This document shows positions 26,021-37,500 of a stretch of 64,000 bases of DNA, one piece after another (positions within the stretch are counted from its first letter, which is position 1; each line of letters starts with the position of its first letter). The translations under genes were made by a program, and so were the position numbers. The stretch comes from Gymnorhina tibicen (taxonomy: Eukaryota; Chordata; Aves; Passeriformes; Artamidae), in assembly GCA_013399875.1 (NCBI GenBank), contig VXAZ01007505.1:269795-333794 (forward strand), written 5' to 3'. A model generated the notes under the pieces. That model was not told the DNA's origin and did not search any database. It was given only the letters and a program-made list of their open reading frames with translations.

Positions 26021-27068
26021 TAAGAACTTGCTGGACAGCTGGGCCCAGGCAGTGGCGGTGAATGGTGCTGCATCCAGTTGGCAACCAGTCACCAGTGGTG
26101 TTCCCCAGGAATCTGTGTAGGGCCCAGTCCTGTTTAATATCTTTATGGATGATCTGGATGAGGGGGTAGAGTCTACCATTAGCAAATTTGCACATGGCAC
26201 CAAGCTGGGGGAGAGTGTTGATCTGCTGGAGGATAGGAGGGCTCTGCAGAGGGACCTGGACAGGCTGGATTGATGGGCCAAATCCAGAAATATGAGGTTC
26301 AACAGGACCTAGTGCTGGGTCCTGCACTTTGGCCACAACAAACCTGTGCAGCGCTACAGGCTGAGGACAGAGTGAGTGAACAGTGACCAGAGAGGGACCT
26401 GGGGGTGCTGATTGATAGCAGCTGAATATGAGCCAGCATGTGCCCACCAGGCCAAGAAGGCCAATGGCATCCTGGCCTGTACCAGGAATAGTGTGGCCAG
26501 CAGGACCGGGGCGGGGCTTCTTCCCCTGTACTCAGCACTGGTTAGGCAGCACCTTGAGAAGTGTGTCCAGTTCTCGGCCCCTCAGTTTAGGAAGGATGTT
26601 GAGATGCTAGAGCACGTCCAGAGAAAGGCAACAAGGCTGGTGAAGGGTCTGGAGCACAAGTCTGATGAGGAGTGGCTGAGAGAACTGGGGTTGTTTAGCC
26701 TGGAGAAGAGAAGGCTCAGGGGAGACCTTATCACACTCTACAACTGCCTGAAAGAAAGTTATAGCCAGGTGAGCACTGGTCTCTTCTCCCCAGCAACTAG
26801 TGACAGGACAAGAGGACACAGTCTTAAGATGCACAGGTAGAGGTTTAGGCTGGACATTAGGAAGGAGATCTTCACAGAAGGGGTGATTGGGCATTGGAAT
26901 AGGCTGCCCAGGGAGTTGGGGGAGTCACCGCCCCCAGAGGTATTTGAGGAAAGACTGGATGTGTCACTCAGTGCCATGATCCAGTTGACAAGGTGGTATT
27001 AGGTCATAGGTAGGACTCAGTGATCTCAAAGGTCTTTTCCAACCTAATTGATTCTGTGACTCTGTGAT
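26021..27068 (+). mobile_element. CR1 LINE, sense, 5'-truncated (RT to 3' end), about 1 kb
   Basis: Plus strand encodes the end of CR1 ORF2. The reverse-transcriptase segment begins at about 26090 (GVPQ-type motif) and includes the FNIFMDDL block. The usual FADD catalytic pair has become FAHG at 26187-26198. There are in-frame stops at 26118-26120 and 26271-26273. The C-terminal region (26412-26840, ending in the [14 protein letters not shown] block and DRTRG motif) is still open. The 3' UTR ends with 'TCTGTGACTCTGTGAT', the typical CR1 8-base terminal repeats. It is younger-looking than the copy at 460-1180 but inactive: truncated, with stops and both catalytic aspartates lost. Confidence 0.95.
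26412..26840 (+). pseudogene. CR1 ORF2 C-terminal remnant
   Basis: A 142-codon open frame within the CR1 at 26021-27068. It holds the conserved CR1 ORF2 C-terminus ([13 protein letters not shown], [28 protein letters not shown] and DRTRG motifs). The methionine start is incidental, because the true ORF2 started several kilobases upstream in the full-length element. The frame ends prematurely before the usual WNRLP region. Not a host gene. Confidence 0.9.
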
Positions 27069-30000
27069 ATGATTCATAGAGAATAATAGGATCCACAGCA
27101 GTAATATATGTTATGGTGCTAAAGAGCTGCTTTGATTATGCCCCGTTCTTGAAGGAAGAATTTGCAAACAGCAAAACCTTTTATTTTCCAGAGCTTAAAA
27201 TATAGGCTTACACTTGCAGTTTTGACTCTCCATATTTGATGTTGGGGCTGGAGTACTCAGCATTCCATGATAGTTCTGCAGGAAAGAGCTCAGCTTCCAC
27301 AAGCAGAAGGAATTTTACAACACTTTATTTGCAGGCAGAATGCTGCTCTGGGGAATTTCCCTTGTGGCTTTGAAACCCGTTACCCTTGATGGTTTCTCAA
27401 AAGGTGTATCTGTTACACACGGTCTTGTATGAAAGGGAATTGAAGTTAATATGCAGTGCATACAGACACAAGAAGCACCCTGTGTGTGTCTGTGGTTAAC
27501 CTGTGGTATCATGAGTTTAGTTTCAATACTCAGGTCATGAATTTGGCAAAGGGGTGACAGGACCCTCCTCTGCGTCCTTGACTACATATTTTCACCTCAC
27601 CTCCACCTTTGTACTGGAATTGCTTTTTGGCAGCCTATGGTTAGCTGAGTCAAACTGCTAATCTAGCTAAAAATTAATAATAGCACAAAAGAGAAAAGAA
27701 GTTATTTCACAGCTGGATTGTATGGCTCAGTGGGCACATGGATAGTAGTACTTTGCAAGAGGAGGAGGAAATATACTGTTAGAGCATGCAAAGGGTGGAA
27801 CTACACTTTTGGTAGTGGCTTAACTTTGCAGGTTTCTTTAATTCTGTGACCTGTACTCATCAGAGAAATAATTGGCTTCCTAATTCTTACCAAAAGTGTT
27901 ATAGGACTTAGGATAATATTCAAATAACCATCTGTAAAAGTGGAGGCATCTACATTGCACTTCATTGAAGTGTAAGTGCATCTTAATGGTTGCCATAAAA
28001 TCCCTACCTTGGATGATAATGATAGTGGAATATTAAAATAGATCTTACCAAAACAGATAAATTGTTTTCTGTCTTGTACATGTTTGGGACTTCCACCTTT
28101 TTTGCATTGCAATAGGAATGGACTGTTCTGTTATTTTAAAATTCTATATTTCCATTGAAAATATGTAGCCTTAGCACTGACTCTGTTGGGATGTACTAGT
28201 AAAAAAAGACATACAGAACTTTACTTATTACTTTCTGATTAAAATTTGCACAGGCAGGCTAAAGCAGATGTCTTTCCTTTCTTTGCAAGTTTTAGGGACA
28301 TTAAACTGGAAAGAGGATTGATAATGAAAGGATGAAACAGACTCTTTAACAAGAAAAAGGACTATAAAAATTTTTAAAACTCCAAACTACTGATTTTGGA
28401 GTCCATAACTTGGGTATTAGTATTTGAAGCTGATTCCTACTTCTAATACTAATTTTGTATCTCAAAATATGAAATAATGAATGCATTTCTCAGATGAGAA
28501 ACAGGATGTAGGAATTATGATTCCTAGCAAATTCTCTATCTTAAAGCCTTGGGTTCTTCTTTTTAAGACTTGACTGTTTTAGGGAGACCTATTCTGTTTT
28601 TCAAAGACCAATGCTGGCACTGAACATAGTACATAACTAAAAATGTCACAGGAAGTTGCAGATAGTAGTGTCCTAGGGGCTGGAAGTGTTTATAGTTTCT
28701 CTGAGTGAGTGAGGATGTAAAAGAGAGAAATTAAAGACTTACAAAGATGCTTATAAGGAGATTCATACTGATTTTTACATATGAGACATGGCCGACTGCT
28801 GATATTCAGTGTGGGTCTCTCCTATGAGGCACTTCCACATAGCAGCTAGATATCCAAGAGAAGTGTTGCACAATTTGTAGACTGCCAAACAAATCTCGGC
28901 CATGAGAAAAGGATCTGAAGATGCAAGGAAAAATAGGTGATGTGGAAAGGTGGTCAGATTGCCCAGCTGGCCACTGATACGTGAAGTCCCCTTGCCAGCA
29001 CAGATGTTCTCCCATCTCATCCCAACCCTGCATCAGAGCTGCTTGACAAATGTGGGTCAGGCAGCCTGGTGCTGATGTCTGAGCACACCAGAGAAAGAAA
29101 ATTAAAAATAGGTGATACAGAGGTAAAGAGGATGGGGGCAAGGGATGTGGGGAAATAAAGGTAAGGAGACAGTGCTGGTAGGGAATCTGGAGACACTGGG
29201 GTAAAGTGAAAGGACTATCCATGTAAGAGCAGAGAAGGAAGTATTTGGTGTTTGGCATCCTTTACCTTGAAATACAGGAGTGTCTGAGTTGTGGATAACT
29301 GTACAGAGGTTATAGAGATACTAAAGTGGTCAGATTCATAAGGTTTGATCTGACAGGGTATATGGTAGCACACAATCAACTATAAAAATCAAGGTGGCAT
29401 TGTCTTCTATGATTTGTGTTATAAATGAGATATTTATAAAGAATTAAGGTGATATTTTATGTGTTTGCTATAAACAGCATGGTATTTTCCTCTGAACCTT
29501 CAGTGTATTCTGTTGTGAAGGGCAGCATAGCAGACAAAATACAACATTTTTTGTTTTGCTCCACTATGTCAGCTCCCAGTTTAAGTATTAATTTAGAATA
29601 ATGTACCACCCATCAATCACAACTCCCATGTCTTCATACTTTCCTTTGTTGTCATCTTCAGACTTAAACTAGCATGTTCCAAATATGTGTCAGTCTTTAA
29701 TCGGTGTAGCCAGAATGGCATCCAACCTTTTGCAAGTTCTAGTGTACTTCTTCTGAACTGACATCTGATCTGTCAAATTCACACCTCCTGAAAATGTGAA
29801 GATGTAGGCAACAGGGTTAGTATAAGAATTATGTAATTGTGAGACAAAATGTATAAATGCTTTTCAGTAAATTCTTTTTCTTAACACCATATATAATAAT
29901 GTCATTTCATCATTTGTATTCAATGTGTATTTAAAAAAAATAGTTCCCCAAATTAAAATCATTCTCCCAATATAAATATGTAAAACTATCATCCTTAGAA

Positions 30001-30845
30001 CTGAAGGCATTATCTTTGGGAAAAATAAAGTCACATTTATTGCAGGTCCTTATTTGTAAGGAACAAAATAATTGTGAACAGTAAGGGTTGACTTTCAAAA
30101 GGAGAAAAAAGAAAATCCACAGATTACATATCAGTGGTCCTTGTTGCTCTCTTATGTTTTTTTTCTTTTTTAAAAAAATTTTGTTTCTTCTTTGAATGCA
30201 CACTAATATATTTTACTGAGCTATGAAACTACTTTCTTCAGATCACTGGGGAGGAATTGACATTCTTGCAGATGCATGTGATCAAGCTACTTACAGAAAG
30301 AATTGAAAATTCCTTGCCAGCTGCATGCATTTCTATTAAATTCAAACGTACAATATCTTTGGACTAATCAGTTTTGCCCTTGTATGAAATATACAGAGGC
30401 ATCTCTGCAGACAGACTGCACCAAAATATATTAGGGACTGAGATGAAGTAGGCATCTACAAGTGACTAAGGGCTAAAATTGCCGTGTGAACTGTTCACTT
30501 GCTCTCAGGTCACTGTTCAGAAATATGAAGTCCCTATTCAAGGCCTATTGTGTCTCAGTGACAGATGTAAGTAAATTATGCATAAGTCCTTGGAAGAGCT
30601 TGATTTATCAAGCAAATGAATGACGTACTGAAGATGATGAGTTCAGTTTATAATAAAGAAACACTGACTTCTGAGTAGCATGATGGTTAGATCACTTATT
30701 CAGCAGTGGAAAAATGCTGAATGGAGGACTGAAATAATAACTTTTGTTAAAGAGACATGAATCATGAACTCTCACTTCACAAAAGAGTGCCATGGCCTGT
30801 ATCAGGGTTCAAGCAAGTCTAAGCTGGAAGGGTGAACAATTTTAC
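27069..30845. other. AT-rich non-coding stretch, nothing recognised
   Basis: No transposon or RNA gene recognised. A 150-codon minus-strand frame at 28806-29258 overlaps another frame at 28775-29020. Its composition shows no domain and it lies in locally GC-higher DNA, so it is probably chance. A weak tRNA A-box-like string (TGATGGTTAGATCACTT, about 30682-30698) has no matching B-box. Confidence 0.55.
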
Positions 30846-31302
30846 TGTACTAGTTTGAAAACAAACCAGTGGGAGATTGCAAGTCAGAATTATAATTTAA
30901 TAGGAAAATTAAAAAATAAATGCAATAGTACAAGAACACTGACAGAGTCAGGATACAACCTGACACCCTGTTAGTCAGGGTGGTGGTAGCAGTCCAGATG
31001 AAGTGGTCCTGTTGAAGCAGTGATCCTGTAGAAGGGTCTGGTTTTTCACCTGAAGGCCCAGTGGTAGCTCTTGTCCTCTAGGAATCCAGTAGGTAAGGGG
31101 TCTTTGTGCTGTTCCAAACCCCAGATTATATCCAGGTGGGAATGCTTGGCTCCTCCCCCCTAGGCGGAGCATCTCACAGTGGGCTGATGTAATTCTATGA
31201 GTCATAGGGTGGGTCCTTGATAGCCCATTAAAGCTCTGGGAGGGAGTTATCAAGGATGAGTCATGGTAGGAGATAACGAACACTGCCCCAGCTGCTTTAA
31301 CA
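30846..31302 (-). mobile_element. isolated LTR of an avian endogenous retrovirus, antisense
   Basis: Plus strand starts TGTACTAGTTTGAAAACAAA and runs 457 bases to about TTTAACA, so ends are TG...CA. Read on the minus strand it contains a TATA-like GGATATAAT (plus 31124-31132) and, further on, an ATTAAA polyadenylation signal (plus 30896-30901). The order is U3 then R/U5. Tracts such as 'TCCTAGAGGACAAGAGCTAC' resemble a common passerine LTR as I remember it. No internal retroviral sequence adjoins it, so it is a solo or truncated LTR. No flanking duplication was recognised. The 102-codon frame at 30975-31283 is an accident inside it. Confidence 0.75.
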
Positions 31303-34300
31303 GCTTGTGAAGATGATAATAGAATACATACTGTTGGTTACATCTTACATTGTAACCTAGAACATTCACCTGTGGCAAAGGGTACAGAAAGAATGATCGG
31401 CTTGAGACATCACAGAAAAACAAGTAGAAACCTAAGTATGGACACTCACAGGAATGTTAGAGAATGAGGAAAAGGGATGCTGCTGGTGTTGCCTATGTGT
31501 TCTGTGTTAAGGACTTACTGAAAGGGTCCATCAACAGCACTGGAAAACAGGATCACACCCTACAACAAACAGCAAATCCACAAAGAATTTATTTGGTTTT
31601 ATTGGTATATAAATGCCACTTGAAACATTTACTTAATCATTTACATGACTCTTGTCCCAATCAAAAGCCCTCTGAATTTGATGAGCTTTTCCATTTAAGA
31701 ATGCATTAAGTGCAGACTTAGGCTGTAAATTTAAAATTGCCTCTGCCTCTCTCAAAGAAGTGTTGTATTACATTTCAAACAATGTTTACTGGTGATGATA
31801 TGAGTTGTCATTTTGATTACAAAAAGAGGCTCTGCAGGGAGTTGCTAATAGTAACTCTAATAGAGAGTCAAACCATAAAAGACTAGCAGGATTCAATATA
31901 AATTATAACTGTGCTTTAATTTACAATTGTTGTCTTACAAAATGTTCTCTGAGGAATCTTTTAAAAATAAGTCATCCATACAGCCATTTTTAAAGGAAAA
32001 GGGACTCTGGCAGAATGAAACATTGCATTGTACCTGTGGACAGTAAGAAATAATCAGATTATTTTCTTTTAATAATACAGTGCAAAATAAAATATTTGAA
32101 ATACCAAATAAGACATTTAAAATTCAAGGACTGTGAGTCTGATTCTTTTTCTCAGCAAAATGTGGTCTCTTCCTTTATTGCAGCTGAGAGCAATGCCATA
32201 TTAACCCCAGGCAGCATCAGCCATAAAGTTAAAGTGACAGCACTATGTTCCTCAAGGGAGAACATGAAGATGCTTCTTACATTTGCATCAAAGATCAAAG
32301 CACAGTTTGGGATAGGTGCTGACTGAATGTACAAAATTCAAAGGACATTTAAGGCTAATAGCTCTAATTAGTAGTTCACCAGACTGCTTTAGTGGCAGAA
32401 TAAGAATTTCATACAACATAATCATAAAGAAGGGAGTCTCTGTAGCTGAAACTAAACAAAAATCTGATTTCAGCCAAAAATTTACCTGCTTTTTTGTTAT
32501 CTATTATGGAATAAGATTAAAACCAAGATTTTTTTGCTGTTGTTGTTCTTGGGTTTGTTGTGGTTTTTTGTCAATATATAATACTTCTCACCTTTCAAAA
32601 CAGTAACAGCAGTTTAAGACTATAAAAGTAATTTTCAGAGTATGGCAAGAAGCCGTATGCGTTATCAGATAAGTGATAATTTGTCATTAATTAAGTCGTC
32701 TTCCTTTGTGTATGGCAGGAATAGGCAAATCAGATCCTGTCCACAGCTCATTAATAGTGGTCTGACTCCTTGGGCAACAGGAGTGCTTGCCGCAGTCTGT
32801 CATCCTGACTTCCCCTTTTCTCTCCATGCACTAAGCAATATTTAGACTGCAATCAAGAAATCATGCTGTTTTAAATCATCCTATTATCATATTTATTTCT
32901 TGAATTCCATTCCTGTGGTGAATTTAACTATCTGCTATTTTATGTAATTTCTTATATAAAGCCTCAGTTTTAGCGGTTCTACAACTAGAAATAAAACACT
33001 TAAAACCACACGCAGTAGCATGGTTAAAATGACCCTTTGTTCCCATCTGCTGCTACGCAATTTGAAATTATGTATGTGGGAAGTAAGGCTATTCAATACT
33101 CTGTGAATTTGCACAGAAGATTGATCCAAAGTGATATTATATTTTTCCTGTAATTTTAATGCATGAAGAAAAAAAAAATAAAAGAGGTTCAATGGCTTCT
33201 TTGTTTTTGCTGTAGTTTAAAATTTGTCTTTTAAAATAAAAAAAAAATTGGCTTAGAGAAGTGAAGAGAAAAGATATCAGTTGTGACCAGAATGTAAGAA
33301 CTGTAACATAATATATCTAAAAACTTATTTGTCTCTCTCTATTGGCTAACATCTGATTTGCCTTTTTCTATCACTGAGTTTTCCTAAGCTCTGAGCTCAA
33401 GCCAAGTAATCCTTTAGGGATGGACAGATATGCCTAAAAAGGCAACCTGAAGCCAGATGGCCCTGAGGATGTTGTGAAATGAGTATTTGTTTCGAAAGAG
33501 AAGCCCAAATAAAAAGAAAAACGTGCATGTTTCGCATTGCTCTTTGAGTTGGCATACCCAGTCTGGCAGCACTAAGCTGCTGAGGCATTTTGAAGGTGGA
33601 CATATGAAATTACACATGCAGTGAGCTGGGATTCCTGGTCTACAGGGTTTTCCAAATGCCTCTTGAAACAAAAGGGATATTTTGCATATTAAATCAATTT
33701 AATTTTCCCTGTAGAAACAATAAGCCATGGTAAAATATGGGATTGCTGTGGAGTGGCAGCAGAATAAAGCAATCCCGTACCTGACTTGAGTATTTAGTTA
33801 AGGAGTTATTCTGAGAGACCTGAGATGTCCAACAGAGCAGTCCTCATTTCTAGCCATTTCTCTGCAAATGAAATTTCTGGAACAGGCTATTTCCATATCT
33901 CAACATAGTTTATGTGGTACTTTGCAGCAGGTTTTGAGGGTAAGCACTGGATGCTAAATCATGAACACTAAAAATATGACCACAGAAAAGAATAGTTTTT
34001 GGATCTTTCTTGCTCACCTCATTAAAAGCTGCACAGATATTGGAACATTGCTCTTAGGGGAGATCTGAAGGTGTGCATGAACCTTTTAATTAACAACTTA
34101 AAAGAAAAATTATTCTCTTTGTGCATATCAGCTTATTCTTAACGGGGCGATCAAAATGATATGCAAGGGACAAAAAAAAAGAAGGTTTGAAAGATGGCAC
34201 AACATGTTATACCTGTGGTTAGATTTCAGACATTGTCTGTATGCAGTTAAAATACATTATATCTTTGCTTATTTATGAGCTTATTTAGGAAGTATGACAT

Positions 34301-34479
34301 GAAGAAATTATTTGAAGGATTTGACTTAACATATTCTTATGCATTTAGTAATCTTTGAAAGACTCATTAAAATGAGTGTTTGGAATCAACAATAGTTTTG
34401 CCTATTTTTAAAATTTCCAAATGTAATTGCAATAATGCAATCTAATGTATTTTTACAGAAAATCCCAAGTGTTTTTTAT
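31303..34479. other. AT-rich non-coding stretch; possible conserved element near 33.7 kb
   Basis: No transposon or exon recognised. The part at 33660-33790 has an octamer-like TTTGCATATTAA followed by clustered homeodomain-type AT-rich core motifs in otherwise moderate-complexity sequence, which can mark a conserved non-coding element. That is only a guess from texture. Confidence 0.5.
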
Positions 34480-34531
34480 TAATTCAATTCAAATAAATTC
34501 AATTCAATTCAATTCAACTCAATTCAATTCA
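34480..34531. repeat. (AATTC)n microsatellite
   Basis: About ten copies of the 5-base unit AATTC with a few interruptions (an AAATA insert near 34490 and one C substitution at 34517). A simple tandem repeat, potentially length-variable between individuals. Confidence 0.95.
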
Positions 34532-37500
34532 TCCCAATAAATTTTTACAATAAGAATGTTATTTTTTTAAAATACTGCCTTTAAAAGGATTGTCAGGAAA
34601 AAAAGTATTAATGTAAAACTTGGGAACAGTGCCTTACTATTTATTGATATGAGATGCTCCAAACTTTCTTATAAAATAATGTCTCTTTCCTGATATATAT
34701 ATCTTGAATTTCTGGACTCAGTTATTACTTAGGGATGGATCAGCCACATGTTGCCTTGAGTGTCCTTTTTCCTTTAATCCTTTCAAGGTGACTTTAGTAG
34801 TTATGTTTCCAGACACAGCAGGAGCAGAGAGAAACAGGGAGGAAAGAATATCAGCCAGCCTGTAAATATCTGGGCCATAAGCACAATTTGGTATGTTACT
34901 ATGTGCTAACTAGTTGTTAAATTTTAGGGACAGCCAGGAGCTAACTTCACCTAGTTAATACATATTAAGGCACACGGTCATGAAAATCTAAATGGTTATG
35001 TTTCTCTCCACACCAAGTACATTTATTTGCATGAAATAAAAAAAATCTTTGATCAAAGTCATCTATGAAGTACATCTACCGAAGGTATGTTTCCTACTTG
35101 TAGTAGCTGCAATGAAATCTTAGGCTAAGAAAGTGACTGTGGAGAGTTTAAGCTCCATATCTGCTGAATGCCTAATTGTAGTTTAAGAGGAGAGCAAATC
35201 ACAGCTGTCACATATGGGCATGTTGGAGTCATATCACATATCTCTTTTTCCTGTCTCTACTACCCCTCAGAATCTAAAAACAATTTATTAACAAAACAAG
35301 AAATAATAATGAGGAGCTGTCTTAGCAAGAAATATGGGTCAAAATGCAGTAGGGCTTAGATAATTATTTTCAGTAAAGCACCCTGGCTGTTTTTGCTCTG
35401 AAGCCACTTATAACTAAGAACTGGCCTCTGTGTGAAGTATAAGAGCCCTGCTGATAGTGAATTGATGCTCTCCATAGGAACGTGAGCTGCAGAGTTTTGG
35501 TAACAAAAGCGGCTGCCATTATGGCCTTTTTTTCTCTTCTTTTCCTCTGTGTGTGTGTCTCAAGAGGCTAGCTGCCAAATTAGAAGCTGTGATTTGTATT
35601 CAAATTGGAGATGGAAGAATATCTACTAACTTTCAATTTAATTGCTTATGTTGCTGAGTGGGTTGTGTTTGAGGTGTTTGTAGCATTTCAGAGTGATGGT
35701 TCTGCAGCAGACTGACAGAAGACTGCTTGTACCACTTAGACACTGCATCTTTCACTCAGAGGGGAAAACCTGAATGTATTGATTTATTCCTATGTTTAGA
35801 ATACAATGAATGAAAATGGTACCTTACGTGTTCTGGGATCTATGCCTGAACTGAGCAGACTGGAGAAACTGTAACAAATGCAAGAACAAAGCAGTCTGTT
35901 AATGATTCAGTTTAAAAAGAGAATGGAAATACCTTTGGCCAGCTGACAGAAGTGTCTGAACACTTAATGATATTAGTTTTGATTCAGTAGAAGAATTATC
36001 CTATGAACAGCAGGGAGGTTAGTTTACCGTTGTTTACTCTTGTCTTTCTTGACTTCTATGGAACAAATAAGCAAAAGGAGGAATTGAACTTGTTTGAAAA
36101 ATTGAATCAATTAAAATTGATAGAGTGAATACCTGTCTTATCAAAACTGTATTTATAGCTGTGTTTCAAACAGGAAAGATGAGAAATTCATCAAAATGAA
36201 AATGGGGACTTGAATGGATATAATCATGAGGGTGTTCCCTTACATGTATAATTCCATTACATTTTAGATTTAACAGTGTTTTATATTATACATTTTCACT
36301 GCTTCTGGAAATGAGACAAGAAAAAGTCCTGTCTGTATTTTGCTCACTAAATTGAATTGGGCAGTAAACAGAAACCCACTTGTAAGTTCATTCTGCTGAT
36401 TTGCCTAAAGCTTGTGAATTCAGTAGAGAAGACTTCTGGTAGTGTTTCCACAGACAAAAATGCATATGGCTTACACTACAGGTAGAAATGGATCTCTTCT
36501 CTGGGTTAGCCACGTGATTCATGAAATGGAAGCAAACACTAGAGGAAACTAGAGGAACAGGACTTCTTTACTGGCTTTTTCAAACTACTATATGAATGCC
36601 CTTTTAATTCTCCCCAGGAATTTGTAAGCATGTGCCAGAAATAAACAGCTGACCTAAGGAAGAGAATTCTCCCCTGTGCATCTGCATGGGTTATAGGTTT
36701 ATGGCAGTACCGAGCTGTGGAAATCAATCTTTTGTAATCTCTGCCCTTTATGCTTTACTCAGAGGGCTGCTGTCGCATCTATAAATAATCCATTTGTGGA
36801 TCTGTTTGAAGATAAAAGAAGCTGGCATGCAAAAAAGCTTTGACGCGCTCTCCAGTTACTTATCCAAAAGTGAATGCACAAAACCTGGGGTGTTTTGGGT
36901 TCACCTTATTGATTTAGATGTTCTTTCCTCTAAAATGCTGTTAATGCAGGTTGCATTTTCAAGACAAGGCTTATAGTCGAGGCAAGACTTAAAAATTTAT
37001 GTTGTCTATAAAATCCTATCAGAATAAACCTGTCCAAGTCTATCCTGTAAGCAAGGGCCCAGCGTATAGAGGTAACACAAATGAAATATAAAAACCTGCA
37101 GGTAGAGCTGTTTATGTCTGTGTACTGTACAAATACACCAAAGCTGTCCAAGACAGGGGAGAAGAAGGGTGGCACCAGTTTTTTATAGTGATTGTATTAT
37201 TCTTAAATTTTTACAGCTTCAAGTATGTTGACTAATTGAAAACTAGCAATCTTAAATTGAAAAAAACCCAACCCCAAACATCTGTTACTGTGGCTCTCTT
37301 TCCAGAAATGGTTACATTATATGATAAGCTCTTCTTTTTTCCTTTGTTAACAGCATTTATTTTGAAGTCTTCTTCATTTGCCCCATTGTGCTTCCTCCTC
37401 CTTTAGCCAGGTAGAACTGCTTCTGCCTTGTTGCCTTTTCTCTGTTTCCTTGGAAGAGCAGAAGTTTTCCATATGTATCTAGGTGACAAGCTATGGATGG

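Noticed and set aside
28775..29258. 150-codon minus-strand open frame with an overlapping 81-codon frame
   Set aside because: No domain, low-complexity Pro/Leu/His content and no splice or start context; expected as one of the longest chance frames in a window of this size.
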